Shown in pieces: positions 7,018-14,441 of a stretch of DNA of 16,865 nt. Location: positions 1 through 16,865 of the forward strand of contig DUMX01000186.1 in NCBI GenBank assembly GCA_012839665.1, given 5' to 3'. The notes beneath the pieces were generated by a model. It did not search any database and was not told where the DNA came from. It worked only from the letters and a program-made list of their open reading frames with translations. A program made the translations under genes and the position numbers. Each line of letters starts with the position of its first letter. The stretch's first letter is position 1. The DNA is from Gelria sp. (GTDB taxonomy: Bacteria; Bacillota; Syntrophomonadia; Syntrophomonadales; Syntrophomonadaceae).

Positions 7018-7890
7018 TTGCAAATTATTAGTGGCACTGAGATTGCTGCCCAGATTCGGGAGAGTTTGCGGGAAGCCAATGAAAAAGAAGGCATTAGACC
7101 GGTACTGGCCATAATTGTGGTGGGATACCAACAAGAAAGCTTGAGTTATGTGAGATTAAAGGAAAAGGCTGTTACCTCCATAGGGGGCGAAACTCACTTA
7201 ATGGTGATGCCGGAAAACAGCAGCAAGCAAAGTCTGTTAAACAGCATTGACAGGCTTAATCAGGATAAGGGGGTAGATGGCATTCTATTGCAATTGCCGC
7301 TGCCTGACCATTTACAGAAAGATAAGGAGGAAATCTTATCTGCTATTTCGTTAGAGAAAGACGTAGATGGTTTTACACCAGCTAATCGGGGTTTACTGTC
7401 CGGCGATGGAGCCGAATTTACCAGTTGTGCGGCCCTGGCTTGTTTGGAAGTAATAGAACGGGTTTATCCCGAATTAGAAGGAAAAAGAGCGGTACTGGTG
7501 GGGGATTCATTTGATGTTATTATTCCTGTAGCTACTATTTTACTTAAACGGGGCTGTCCGGTTAGTATTTATCCTAATTACCAGGAGGGTTTGGTAAACC
7601 GTGCCGATATACTGGTGGTCGAGAAAGGCGGACCCGAGATAATTGAGGGTGCAGAAATTAAGGGGAGCCCGCTTATTATTGATGCTGGGTTTTATTGGGA
7701 GGCGGGCCATAGCTGTGGTAATGTAAAAGGTGATTCTGTAACTGATAACGAGGGGTATCTGTTACCAGTTCCGGGGGGACTGGGACCGATGCTGATTGCT
7801 AAACTATGCGAGAATTTATCCCAAGCCGCGTGGAGGAATCGGGGGAATAATACGGGAATAGACACAGATAACAGAGATTTAAAGGATTAA
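7018..7890 (+). CDS. folD: FolD-like bifunctional methylene-THF dehydrogenase/cyclohydrolase, divergent
   Basis: FolD normally oxidises 5,10-methylene-tetrahydrofolate and hydrolyses the methenyl product to 10-formyl-THF. The folate half looks intact: Y44 and K48 in SYVRLKEK, Q92 in LLQLPLP, D117 in KDVDGF. The dinucleotide half is eroded: the GRSxxVGxP loop reads GDSFDVIIP, PCTP reads SCAA, and the THSxT region reads YPNYQ. PVPGGLGPM near the end is kept. It may be a weakened dehydrogenase, a cyclohydrolase-only enzyme, or a regulatory paralogue. I prefer the TTG start at 7018, 8 bases after AAGGTG and giving MQIISGTEI. A GTG at 7009 is in frame but overlaps that site. About 16 C-terminal residues (RGNNTGIDTDNRDLKD) are encoded by a dispersed repeat, so total length is 290. 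Confidence 0.8.
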   Translation: MQIISGTEIAAQIRESLREANEKEGIRPVLAIIVVGYQQESLSYVRLKEKAVTSIGGETHLMVMPENSSKQSLLNSIDRLNQDKGVDGILLQLPLPDHLQKDKEEILSAISLEKDVDGFTPANRGLLSGDGAEFTSCAALACLEVIERVYPELEGKRAVLVGDSFDVIIPVATILLKRGCPVSIYPNYQEGLVNRADILVVEKGGPEIIEGAEIKGSPLIIDAGFYWEAGHSCGNVKGDSVTDNEGYLLPVPGGLGPMLIAKLCENLSQAAWRNRGNNTGIDTDNRDLKD

Positions 7891-7941
7891 CACAGATTAT
7901 TTTTTAATTTTTTTTGACACTGAAGGACGCTGATTTTTGTC
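7840..7941 (+). repeat. Dispersed GACGCGGAT-type repeat, copy 2
   Basis: It starts CGGGGGAATAATACGGGAAT inside the FolD-like reading frame, continues with GACACAGATAACAGAG, TTTAAAGGATTAACACAG, a run of Ts, then GACACTGAAGGACGCTGATT. It provides the folD stop and fills the 69-base gap to xseA. Confidence 0.75.
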
Positions 7942-7959
7942 CGGGCATAAAGGAGAAAC

Positions 7960-9168
7960 ATGAAGGAATATTTGAGTGTTAGTCAATTGAATAACTACAT
8001 AAATCGGCTTTTGGTTGGTGATACCACACTGCAGGATTTTTGGTTGAAAGGCGAGATATCAGGTTTTCGGATATATCAACAATCAGGGCATGCTTATTTT
8101 ACCTTAAAAGATGAGGAAGCGACCGTAAGCTGTGTGATGTTTAGAAGCAGAGTCCGGCGTCTGAAGTTTAACCCTGAAGATGGTATGGAAATCCTAATCC
8201 GGGGCTCGGTTGCTGTTTATGCCCGTCAGGGCAAGTACCAGATTTATGCTGAAGAAATGCAGCCCTATGGAGTTGGAGGGCTATTTTTATATTTGGAGGA
8301 GCTAAAAAATAAGTTAAAAGCACAAGGCTATTTTGACTTGAAAAAAAAGAAGCCTATTCCTGCTCTGGTTAACCGGGTAGGGGTAGTTACTTCCCAGGAT
8401 GGAGCAGCTTTTCAAGATATATTAAGGGTCTTAAGGCAAAGGCATCCAGGGGTAGAGGTTATACTGGTACACAGCTTGGTACAGGGGGGAGATGCTCCCC
8501 TGGAACTGGCCGCTGGTATAAGGATTTTGAATGAGCATTCTCAAGCGGAGGTTATAATTGTAGGTCGTGGTGGCGGTTCTTTCGAAGATTTGATGGCATT
8601 TAACAGTGAAGAAGTGGTAAAAGCTATTTATAAATCCAAGCTACCGGTTATTTCAGCAGTAGGGCATGAAGTTGACTATAGCCTGGCTGATTTGGCGGCA
8701 GACGTAAGGGCGGCAACTCCTACCCAGGCAGCCCAACTGGCGGTACCGGACATGCTGTATGTACAGGCGGGTATTGAGGACTACCAACAAAGACTTTTAC
8801 GGGCAGCCGGCAACCGGATAAACCAATGTAGTGAGACTCTGGACCGGGTAATGATGCGCCGGGTATGGCGGGAACCGGGAATAGTATTGGAAAAAAGCGA
8901 GGAAGCTTTAGCTACCCTGCAAAGTGAATTGCTGGATGCAGTTGTAGAGAACTGGAAGCTTAAAAAACATGAATTTTCGGTAATTGTAACCGCTTTGGAT
9001 AAACTTAGTCCCTTGAAGGTGTTAAGTCGGGGTTATGCGCTGGTGCGCCAGGGAAACAAAATTGTTCGCCAGGTGGAGGAGGTTAAACCGGGAACCCGGT
9101 TACAAATTGATTTGTTCGATGGGATAGTTGATGCTACGGTAGTGGACAAGGAGAGGGTGGAGCGATGA
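7960..9168 (+). CDS. xseA: Exodeoxyribonuclease VII large subunit
   Basis: The 402-residue protein has an N-terminal OB-fold (about 1-100: FWLKGEISGFRIYQQSGHAY, FTLKDEEATVSCVMFRS), the catalytic core with KPIPALVNRVGVVTSQDGAA, VGRGGGSFEDLMAFN (near residue 202) and PVISAVGHEVDYSLAD, followed by ATPTQAAQLAVP. A helical region and the short C-terminal LSPLKVLSRGYALVR motif complete it. With XseB it degrades single-stranded DNA from both ends. The coiled-coil arm is at the short end of the family range. ATG follows AAAGGAGA by a few bases. The stop overlaps the xseB start in ATGA (9165-9168). Confidence 0.95.
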   Translation: MKEYLSVSQLNNYINRLLVGDTTLQDFWLKGEISGFRIYQQSGHAYFTLKDEEATVSCVMFRSRVRRLKFNPEDGMEILIRGSVAVYARQGKYQIYAEEMQPYGVGGLFLYLEELKNKLKAQGYFDLKKKKPIPALVNRVGVVTSQDGAAFQDILRVLRQRHPGVEVILVHSLVQGGDAPLELAAGIRILNEHSQAEVIIVGRGGGSFEDLMAFNSEEVVKAIYKSKLPVISAVGHEVDYSLADLAADVRAATPTQAAQLAVPDMLYVQAGIEDYQQRLLRAAGNRINQCSETLDRVMMRRVWREPGIVLEKSEEALATLQSELLDAVVENWKLKKHEFSVIVTALDKLSPLKVLSRGYALVRQGNKIVRQVEEVKPGTRLQIDLFDGIVDATVVDKERVER

Positions 9169-9380
9169 AAGAAATAAAGTTTGAAGATGCCCTGAAAATA
9201 CTGGAGGATATTGTGGAGAAACTGGAGTCTGGCAGCCTGGAACTGGAAGAGTCTATTCAGTTATTTGAACAGGGCGTTAAGCTATCACTTTATTGTCAGC
9301 AACAACTAAAACATGCAGAAGGCAGGGTACAGCGCCTGGTTAAAAACCTGAATGGTGAATTCGAACTCCTCGATCTGTAG
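9165..9380 (+). CDS. xseB: Exodeoxyribonuclease VII small subunit
   Basis: The 71-residue protein is two long helices: FEDALKILEDIVEKLESGSL and ELEESIQLFEQGVKLSLYC, then QQQLKHAEGRVQRLV. These are the diagnostic XseB motifs. XseB packs along the coiled coil of XseA. It is translationally coupled to xseA by a 4-base overlap. The last codons and the TAG stop (9378-9380) run into the left end of a 108-base inverted-repeat element, so the original C-terminus may have been slightly different. Confidence 0.93.
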   Translation: MKEIKFEDALKILEDIVEKLESGSLELEESIQLFEQGVKLSLYCQQQLKHAEGRVQRLVKNLNGEFELLDL

Positions 9381-9483
9381 GGGCGGAGCCATGTGTCCGA
9401 CCGCGGGTTGGCAGGTCCTTGGAAAGAATTAACCCCCCCCGGGTTCGTAGTCGGCCGGGCAGACACACGGGTCTGCCCCTACA
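9376..9483 (+). repeat. MITE-like element with terminal inverted repeats
   Basis: The left end (TGTAGGGGCGGAGCCATGTG at 9376-9395) matches the reverse complement of the right end (CACACGGGTCTGCCCCTACA at 9464-9483) with three mismatches, and the similarity runs on inward with more mismatches. The right end also forms its own perfect hairpin, GGGCAGAC and GTCTGCCC. The 108-base element encodes nothing and fills almost all of the xseB-ispA gap. Similar GTAGGGGCAGACC repeats are dispersed in many bacterial genomes, from memory. Confidence 0.75.
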
Positions 9484-9510
9484 CCCTTACCGAATAGAAA
9501 GGAGAGCTAT

Positions 9511-10416
9511 ATGGATTTTAATTTGGCCGAATTCAAACAGGAATTAGAGAAACGAAAACAATATATAGATAGCTGTCTGCAGAAATATTTGACTCGTTCA
9601 GATGCTTATCCTCCGGTTATCCACGAAGCTATGCATTATGCCATATTTAATGGGGGAAAAAGGCTGCGGCCTATTATGGTTTTGGAAGGGGCCAAATTAG
9701 CTGGAGGAAGTCAGGAAAGTGCGGTCCCGGTCGCCTGTGCTCTGGAGATGATACATTCCTATTCTTTAGTCCATGATGACCTGCCAGCTATGGATAATGA
9801 TGAACTGCGCCGGGGTAAACCTACCTGCCATATAGTATTTGGTGAAGCTAATGCTATATTGACCGGCGATGCTTTGTTAACCGGGGCTTTCGCGGTAATG
9901 ACTGGATCTGCCGGGATGCCGGGAGTAAAGTTGGATAATCTAATTCGGGTAATAAAAGAAATAGCTGATGCTGCCGGAAGCCAGGGAATGATAGGGGGAC
10001 AAGTTATCGACCTGGAATCGGAAGGTCAGAATATTGACTACGATACTCTTAAAACTCTGCATAGTTTAAAAACTGGAAAATTATTTCAGACTGCTTTACG
10101 GTGTGGGGGCATACTTAATGATATAAACCAGCAGGGCTTGCAGGCTATTGATAAATATTCCAGTAATTTTGGTCTGGCTTTTCAAATTACAGACGATATT
10201 TTGGATGTGACCGGAAGCGAGGAGTTAACTGGTAAACCTGCAGGTAGTGATGCTAAGAATGCCAAGACTACCTATCCCGGTTTATTTGGCCTGGAGAAAT
10301 CCCGGCAACTGGCTGTAGATTGTGTTCAAGCCTGTATAGACAGCCTGCAGAATTTTGGCTCCGAGGCCGATTTTCTCCGCCAACTGGCTTACTATATCTT
10401 GCAGCGACAAAATTAA
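9511..10416 (+). CDS. ispA: Polyprenyl diphosphate synthase, farnesyl/geranyl type
   Basis: The 301-residue all-helical trans-prenyltransferase condenses isopentenyl diphosphate with allylic diphosphates. The first aspartate-rich motif is DDLPAMDNDELRRGKP (89-104) and the second is DDILDVTG (228-235). GGKRLRP (48-54) binds diphosphate and KTGKLF is present. The two residues between the first aspartates and the MD pair, together with the length, fit the bacterial type II farnesyl diphosphate synthases. The chain ends at RQN soon after FLRQLAYYIL, as usual. ATG is preceded by GGAGAG. The product feeds the same pathway as the downstream dxs gene. A short dispersed-repeat fragment begins just after the stop. 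Confidence 0.93.
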   Translation: MDFNLAEFKQELEKRKQYIDSCLQKYLTRSDAYPPVIHEAMHYAIFNGGKRLRPIMVLEGAKLAGGSQESAVPVACALEMIHSYSLVHDDLPAMDNDELRRGKPTCHIVFGEANAILTGDALLTGAFAVMTGSAGMPGVKLDNLIRVIKEIADAAGSQGMIGGQVIDLESEGQNIDYDTLKTLHSLKTGKLFQTALRCGGILNDINQQGLQAIDKYSSNFGLAFQITDDILDVTGSEELTGKPAGSDAKNAKTTYPGLFGLEKSRQLAVDCVQACIDSLQNFGSEADFLRQLAYYILQRQN

Positions 10417-10418
10417 AT

Positions 10419-10440
10419 CGGGGAATGGACGCGGATTTAA
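10419..10440 (+). repeat. Dispersed GACGCGGAT-type repeat, fragment
   Basis: CGGGGAATGGACGCGGATTT resembles the left end of the repeat copies near 6903 and 7840. Only about 22 bases are recognisable, between the ispA stop and the OLE RNA promoter. Confidence 0.5.
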
Positions 10441-10453
10441 TTTCAGGTTAATT

Positions 10454-10483
10454 TTGAAAGAAAAGTAATGGCTATGATATAAT
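10454..10483 (+). promoter_or_regulatory. Extended -10 promoter for OLE RNA
   Basis: TTGAAA (10454-10459), an 18-base spacer, and TATAAT (10478-10483) preceded by TGA at 10475-10477, a TGn extended -10. The predicted start is near 10490. This promoter lies inside an otherwise co-directional gene string and would let the RNA be made separately from the upstream genes. Confidence 0.7.
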
Positions 10484-10489
10484 ATATTA

Positions 10490-11090
10490 CTGATAAGCGA
10501 TCTGGCAGAAGGTTGCAGTATTCTAGTCAACCCTATCAGTTTTGAAGACGGGGCTAAAAATCCGTTAAGGGCACAACGATGAAGCTTTTGGTTTTGGCTT
10601 TTGACGCCCAGTCAGGGGTCATTGCTGGGAGTTAAGGATATGGGGGCAATCCGCAAAGGCATGCGGGCATGACCCTCATATCCGCGGAGGCATACTTACT
10701 AATAAACAGGAGTATGAAAACCTGCATTTGGTAAAAGCTGGGTGCAGAGTAGCCTGCCTTGCGTGGTAGCGGCGAATAAGTGCTTATGGATGATTTGAAT
10801 CTTGGCCAGGATTTGGTCATCTGCTTTGAAACCGTTATTGCAAAAGAGGCTAGAAATTGATGTGGGTTGTAGAGGAAAACTCCTAGACTGCGTGCCGGGG
10901 CACAGTTTGGCGAGGATTAAAGTGCGTACTTAGTGGTAATCCAGTCCCATTTCCGGTAACGGGGTGGAGCAGGCGTAAAGGGAAACCGCCCTTTTGGCAA
11001 CAATCGGGTGACCTGCTGGGAAAACCTGCTGGACCTATGTCGCAGCGTTTACTCGACAAATAACCTTTTGCCAGCGCAAAATAATATAGA
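10490..11090 (+). ncRNA. ole: OLE RNA (ornate, large, extremophilic), ends approximate
   Basis: This is a structured RNA of about 600 bases between ispA and oapA-dxs with no plausible protein frame. OLE RNA is known from Firmicutes, is about 600 bases, lies in this same gene neighbourhood and is bound at the membrane by OapA. It has been linked to tolerance of stresses such as cold and short alcohols in Bacillus halodurans. Seen here: GCG and CTGGCA (10497-10507) can pair with TGCCAG and CGC (11069-11077), closing the whole molecule. GGATATGGGGG (10636-10646) pairs with CCCTCATATCC (10673-10683) around an inner CCGCA/TGCGG stem. CTGATA (10490-10495) can pair with TATCAG (10534-10539) around GGTTG/CAACC, which would compete with or be knotted into the closing stem. 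The 5' end is set by the promoter and the 3' end by the closing stem. No terminator is seen, so the transcript probably runs on into oapA. I did not run a covariance model. Confidence 0.83.
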
Positions 11091-11137
11091 AAATAGATTG
11101 CTGGTGACCTAACGGGTATGCAGGAGTTATAGCGTAA

Positions 11138-11710
11138 TTGAACAGCTATATTAAAAAAGAAAATTTAATAGCGGGATTAATCATAGCCTTTTTTACATTT
11201 TTTATCGCCCTTTTGGTTAGCCTGGGGTCGGAAGCCCTGGTAAGGGTGGTAAACAGTGTAATAGTGGCTATAATTCTATTACTAATAATCATTTGTTTAG
11301 GAATATTTTTTGATATAATAGGGACCGCCGCTACTGCAGCAGATTTGCCGCCTTTTAACGCCAGGGCGGCAAAAAAAGTATTTGGGGCCAAACAGGCAGT
11401 TAAAATCATTCGCAATAACGATTTAATGGCTAATTTTTGTAATGATGTAATTGGAGATATAGCTGGTACTTTAAGTGGGGCCATAGGTGCAGGAATTATT
11501 GTAAGTCTGAATGCCCGCCTGGGTTTTATCGATTTAATCCTTGGTGGTGCAGTGATGACCAGTTTAATTGCGGCACTTACCGTAGGAGGAAAGGCTATAG
11601 GTAAGGGTGTTGCGGTTAACCATGCTAATAGTATAATTTTTAGAGTAGCCGTTTTTTTGGCCTGGTGGGAAAACCTGACTGGGACTGAAGTGTTTAAAAA
11701 CAGAAGGTGA
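11138..11710 (+). CDS. oapA: OLE-associated membrane protein OapA
   Basis: The 190-residue protein has hydrophobic segments at about 11-30, 40-58, 108-126 and 129-150. Between the second and third is a basic stretch (NARAAKKVFGAKQAVKIIR, 74-92) followed by DVIGD: the DxxxD pair D103 and D107. In Bacillus halodurans OapA the equivalent aspartates lie at nearly the same positions and, when changed, give a dominant-negative protein (from memory of the literature). OapA binds OLE RNA and holds it at the membrane. The gene lies directly after the RNA, as in other genomes. The start is TTG with AGGAG at 11122-11126, 11 bases away, slightly long spacing. Its stop is within the AAGGTGA ribosome site for dxs. 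Confidence 0.88.
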   Translation: MNSYIKKENLIAGLIIAFFTFFIALLVSLGSEALVRVVNSVIVAIILLLIIICLGIFFDIIGTAATAADLPPFNARAAKKVFGAKQAVKIIRNNDLMANFCNDVIGDIAGTLSGAIGAGIIVSLNARLGFIDLILGGAVMTSLIAALTVGGKAIGKGVAVNHANSIIFRVAVFLAWWENLTGTEVFKNRR

Positions 11711-11719
11711 TTTATTATC

Positions 11720-13636
11720 GTGTATAAAATACTGGAGTCTATTAGCTCGCCTCAGGACCTAAAAAAATTAGATACAGTTGAAATGAATGAATTAGCCGAT
11801 GATATAAGAAGATTGCTTGTTAAAAGTGTTTCTCGTTGTGGTGGCCACCTGGCAGCAAATCTGGGAGTAGTGGAGTTGACCATAGCTCTACATTATGTCT
11901 TTAATAGCCCCGAAGACCGTATTATTTGGGATGTGGGCCATCAGAGTTATGTACACAAGATATTAACCGGGCGCTGGCAGCAGATGTCTTCACTCCGGCA
12001 ATTTGGGGGTTTAAGCGGATTTCCTAAAAGCGAAGAATCTCCCCATGATGCTTTTAACACTGGTCATAGCAGTACATCTATTTCAGCTGCCCTGGGACTG
12101 GCCCTGGCTCGTGATATTAAGCAAGAAAAACATTCGGTAGCAGCTGTTATTGGCGATGGAGCCCTGACCGGGGGGATGGCTTTTGAGGCCTTAAACCATG
12201 CCGGGCAGGAAGGCCGGGACCTGATCGTGGTTTTAAATGATAATGAGATGTCTATATCACCTAATGTAGGCGCTATGTCAGCTTATCTCAATCGATTACG
12301 TACCGACCCTTCTTATTCGCGTAAAAAAGAGGAGATTGAGACTGCTCTTAACCGGATTCCCGGAATTGGGCATAATATAGCCCGGGCAGCAGGTAAGTTC
12401 AAGGATATGGTAAAATACTTTATGGTTCCCGGGGTATTGTTTGAGGAACTAGGTTTTACCTATATTGGTCTCGTTAATGGTCATGACCTGGAGGAACTGA
12501 TTACAGTTCTGGCCAATGTAAAGAAAATGAAAGGCCCGGTATTGGTACATACCATTACCCATAAAGGGCAAGGCTATCAACCGGCTTTGAATGACCCCGG
12601 CCGCTTTCATGGGATTGGGCCTTTTGATATAAGTACGGGTAAACAGCTGCCCCGTACTTTAAAAACTTATACCGAGGTTTTTGGTGAGTTTTTGCTGGAC
12701 CGGGCGCAGGAAGATGATAGTGTAGTAGCAATTACAGCAGCTATGGCTAGTGGTACTGGTCTGGTTGAATTTTCCAGGCGCTTTCCAGAGCGCTTTTTTG
12801 ATGTAGGGATATGTGAACAGCATGCGGTAACTTTAGCAGCAGGACTGGCCCGGGGGGGACTGAGGCCGGTGGTGGCTATTTATTCTACTTTCCTGCAGCG
12901 GGCTTATGACCAGATTCTTCATGATGTGGCATTACAAAATTTGCCGGTGATTTTTGCTATTGACCGGGCCGGATTGGTAGGCGAAGATGGGCCCACTCAT
13001 CATGGCGCATTTGATTTATCCTATTTAAGAAATATTCCTAATCTGGTTATTATGGCGCCATCTAACGAAATCGAGCTCCGGAATATGTTAAATACCGCCT
13101 TTAATATACCAGGGCCGGTAGCTATAAGGTACCCGCGGGGAGCGGGAGAAGGTCTGGAAATTGCGGGCCCTCCCCGTTTGCTGAACCCGGGACAAGGTAG
13201 AGTCCTGGAGGAAGGTGATGATTTAGCTATCATTGCTGTAGGACGGGGAGTAAGTATCGGTATAGAAGTAAGAAAACTACTAGAATCCAGAGGCATAAAC
13301 GTTATGTTGGTGGATGCTCGTTTTGTTAAACCGCTGGATAGTAAGATGATATGCCGTGCGGCTCTGCGCTGTGGGCGCGTACTTTGTATAGAGGATAATT
13401 GTTTGACCGGAGGTTTTGGCAGTGCTCTGCTGGAATTACTGGAAGATAATAATATTAAGGCTGATGTTCTTCGGGTAGGTATACCAGATGAGTTTGTTGA
13501 GCATGGTCGGCTGGAGCAACTATTAGAGTTTCTTAATATGGACCCGGAATCTATCGCAGAAACAGTTATTAACAAGTGGCCCGGGCTTCTAAAAAATAAC
13601 CGCATCTGGGGGTTGCTTAATTTTGGCAAAAATTAG
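11720..13636 (+). CDS. dxs: 1-deoxy-D-xylulose-5-phosphate synthase
   Basis: This thiamine diphosphate enzyme joins pyruvate and glyceraldehyde-3-phosphate, the first step of the MEP isoprenoid pathway. Length is 638 residues, typical. Key parts: H43 in GGHLAANLGVVE, WDVGHQSYVHKILTGR, the cofactor motif GDGALTGGMAFEALNHAG (145-162) closing at NDNEMSIS (173-180), the catalytic glutamate in FDVGICEQHAVTLAAGLA, and GLVGEDGPTHHGAFDLSYLR. It starts at GTG, 9 bases after AAGGTGA. The last 14 bases overlap the start of tlyA. It supplies precursors to the IspA enzyme encoded upstream. Confidence 0.96.
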   Translation: MYKILESISSPQDLKKLDTVEMNELADDIRRLLVKSVSRCGGHLAANLGVVELTIALHYVFNSPEDRIIWDVGHQSYVHKILTGRWQQMSSLRQFGGLSGFPKSEESPHDAFNTGHSSTSISAALGLALARDIKQEKHSVAAVIGDGALTGGMAFEALNHAGQEGRDLIVVLNDNEMSISPNVGAMSAYLNRLRTDPSYSRKKEEIETALNRIPGIGHNIARAAGKFKDMVKYFMVPGVLFEELGFTYIGLVNGHDLEELITVLANVKKMKGPVLVHTITHKGQGYQPALNDPGRFHGIGPFDISTGKQLPRTLKTYTEVFGEFLLDRAQEDDSVVAITAAMASGTGLVEFSRRFPERFFDVGICEQHAVTLAAGLARGGLRPVVAIYSTFLQRAYDQILHDVALQNLPVIFAIDRAGLVGEDGPTHHGAFDLSYLRNIPNLVIMAPSNEIELRNMLNTAFNIPGPVAIRYPRGAGEGLEIAGPPRLLNPGQGRVLEEGDDLAIIAVGRGVSIGIEVRKLLESRGINVMLVDARFVKPLDSKMICRAALRCGRVLCIEDNCLTGGFGSALLELLEDNNIKADVLRVGIPDEFVEHGRLEQLLEFLNMDPESIAETVINKWPGLLKNNRIWGLLNFGKN

Positions 13637-14441
13637 ATTGGACAATCTAATGATGACTCGGGACCTGGCTCCCAGCCGCCAAAAAGCCAGGGCGATGATA
13701 CTTGCCGGTGAGGTTAAAGTAAATGGCTTGCGGGTAGATAAGCCTGGGGCTGGTTTTAATGAAGAGGTAGACATCATAGTGGAAAGCTCAAGTCCCCGGT
13801 ATGTAAGTCGGGGTGGCTTGAAGCTGGAGAAAGCAATAGAGGATTTTACCATAGATTTTACTAATAAAGTGGTACTGGATGTCGGAGCATCTACCGGAGG
13901 CTATACTGACTGTGCTTTGCAGAACGGTGCAGTTCGGGTTTTTGCTCTGGATGTGGGTTACGGTCAATTAGATTGGACCTTGCGTAATGACCCTCGGGTA
14001 ATATGTTTGGAACGTACTAATATTCGTTACTTTCAGCCGGAACAATTAGGAGAGCTGGTTGATATTATAACTATAGACGTTTCTTTTATCTCTACTACGC
14101 TAGTTTTTCCGGTTATAAAGGATATGCTAAAAAATGATGGTCATATTATCAGCCTGATTAAGCCCCAGTTTGAGGCGGGTAGAAACAAGGTGGGAAAGAA
14201 AGGGGTCGTACGAGATCCCAATGTACACCGCGAGGTTTTACTAAAATGCATTGCCAGTGCGGACCAGGAAGGCCTTTTTTGTACTGGCATAACTTATTCT
14301 CCTATTACCGGACCGCAGGGAAATATTGAATATTTTATTCTTCTTAATAAAAAAAGGTTAAGCCCGGAACTGGAAATAGAAAAAACGGTGGCCCTGGTAG
14401 TTGCTGAGGCCCACCAGCAGCTTGGAGGCAAAGGTATTTGA
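13623..14441 (+). CDS. tlyA: TlyA family rRNA 2'-O-methyltransferase / hemolysin A homologue
   Basis: The 272-residue protein has an N-terminal S4 RNA-binding domain (RLDNLMMTRDLAPSRQKARA, ILAGEVKVNG, about 5-60) and an FtsJ-like SAM methyltransferase domain. The SAM loop is LDVGASTGGYTDCAL (85-99), then ALDVGYGQLDWTLR, the catalytic-site IDVSFIS (151-157) and LIKPQFEAGR (178-187). This matches TlyA/YqxC proteins, which in mycobacteria methylate ribose in 16S and 23S rRNA. The hemolysin label is historical. TTG start lies within dxs, with GGGGG about 10 bases upstream, so translation is coupled. Its TGA overlaps the nadK start. Confidence 0.92.
   Translation: MAKIRLDNLMMTRDLAPSRQKARAMILAGEVKVNGLRVDKPGAGFNEEVDIIVESSSPRYVSRGGLKLEKAIEDFTIDFTNKVVLDVGASTGGYTDCALQNGAVRVFALDVGYGQLDWTLRNDPRVICLERTNIRYFQPEQLGELVDIITIDVSFISTTLVFPVIKDMLKNDGHIISLIKPQFEAGRNKVGKKGVVRDPNVHREVLLKCIASADQEGLFCTGITYSPITGPQGNIEYFILLNKKRLSPELEIEKTVALVVAEAHQQLGGKGI

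Noticed and set aside
10282..10530. 82-codon minus-strand open frame over the ispA end and the RNA promoter
   Set aside because: It is mostly antisense to ispA, and the promoter and repeat fragment explain the rest.
10632..10820. 62-codon minus-strand open frame inside the RNA region
   Set aside because: It lies across the strongest stem of the OLE RNA, has no family resemblance and is opposite to all other genes. An RNA gene explains the region better.
13021..13629. 202-codon minus-strand open frame
   Set aside because: It is antisense to the highly conserved C-terminal half of dxs, Ser/Arg/Pro-rich as expected for a shadow frame, with no recognisable domain.
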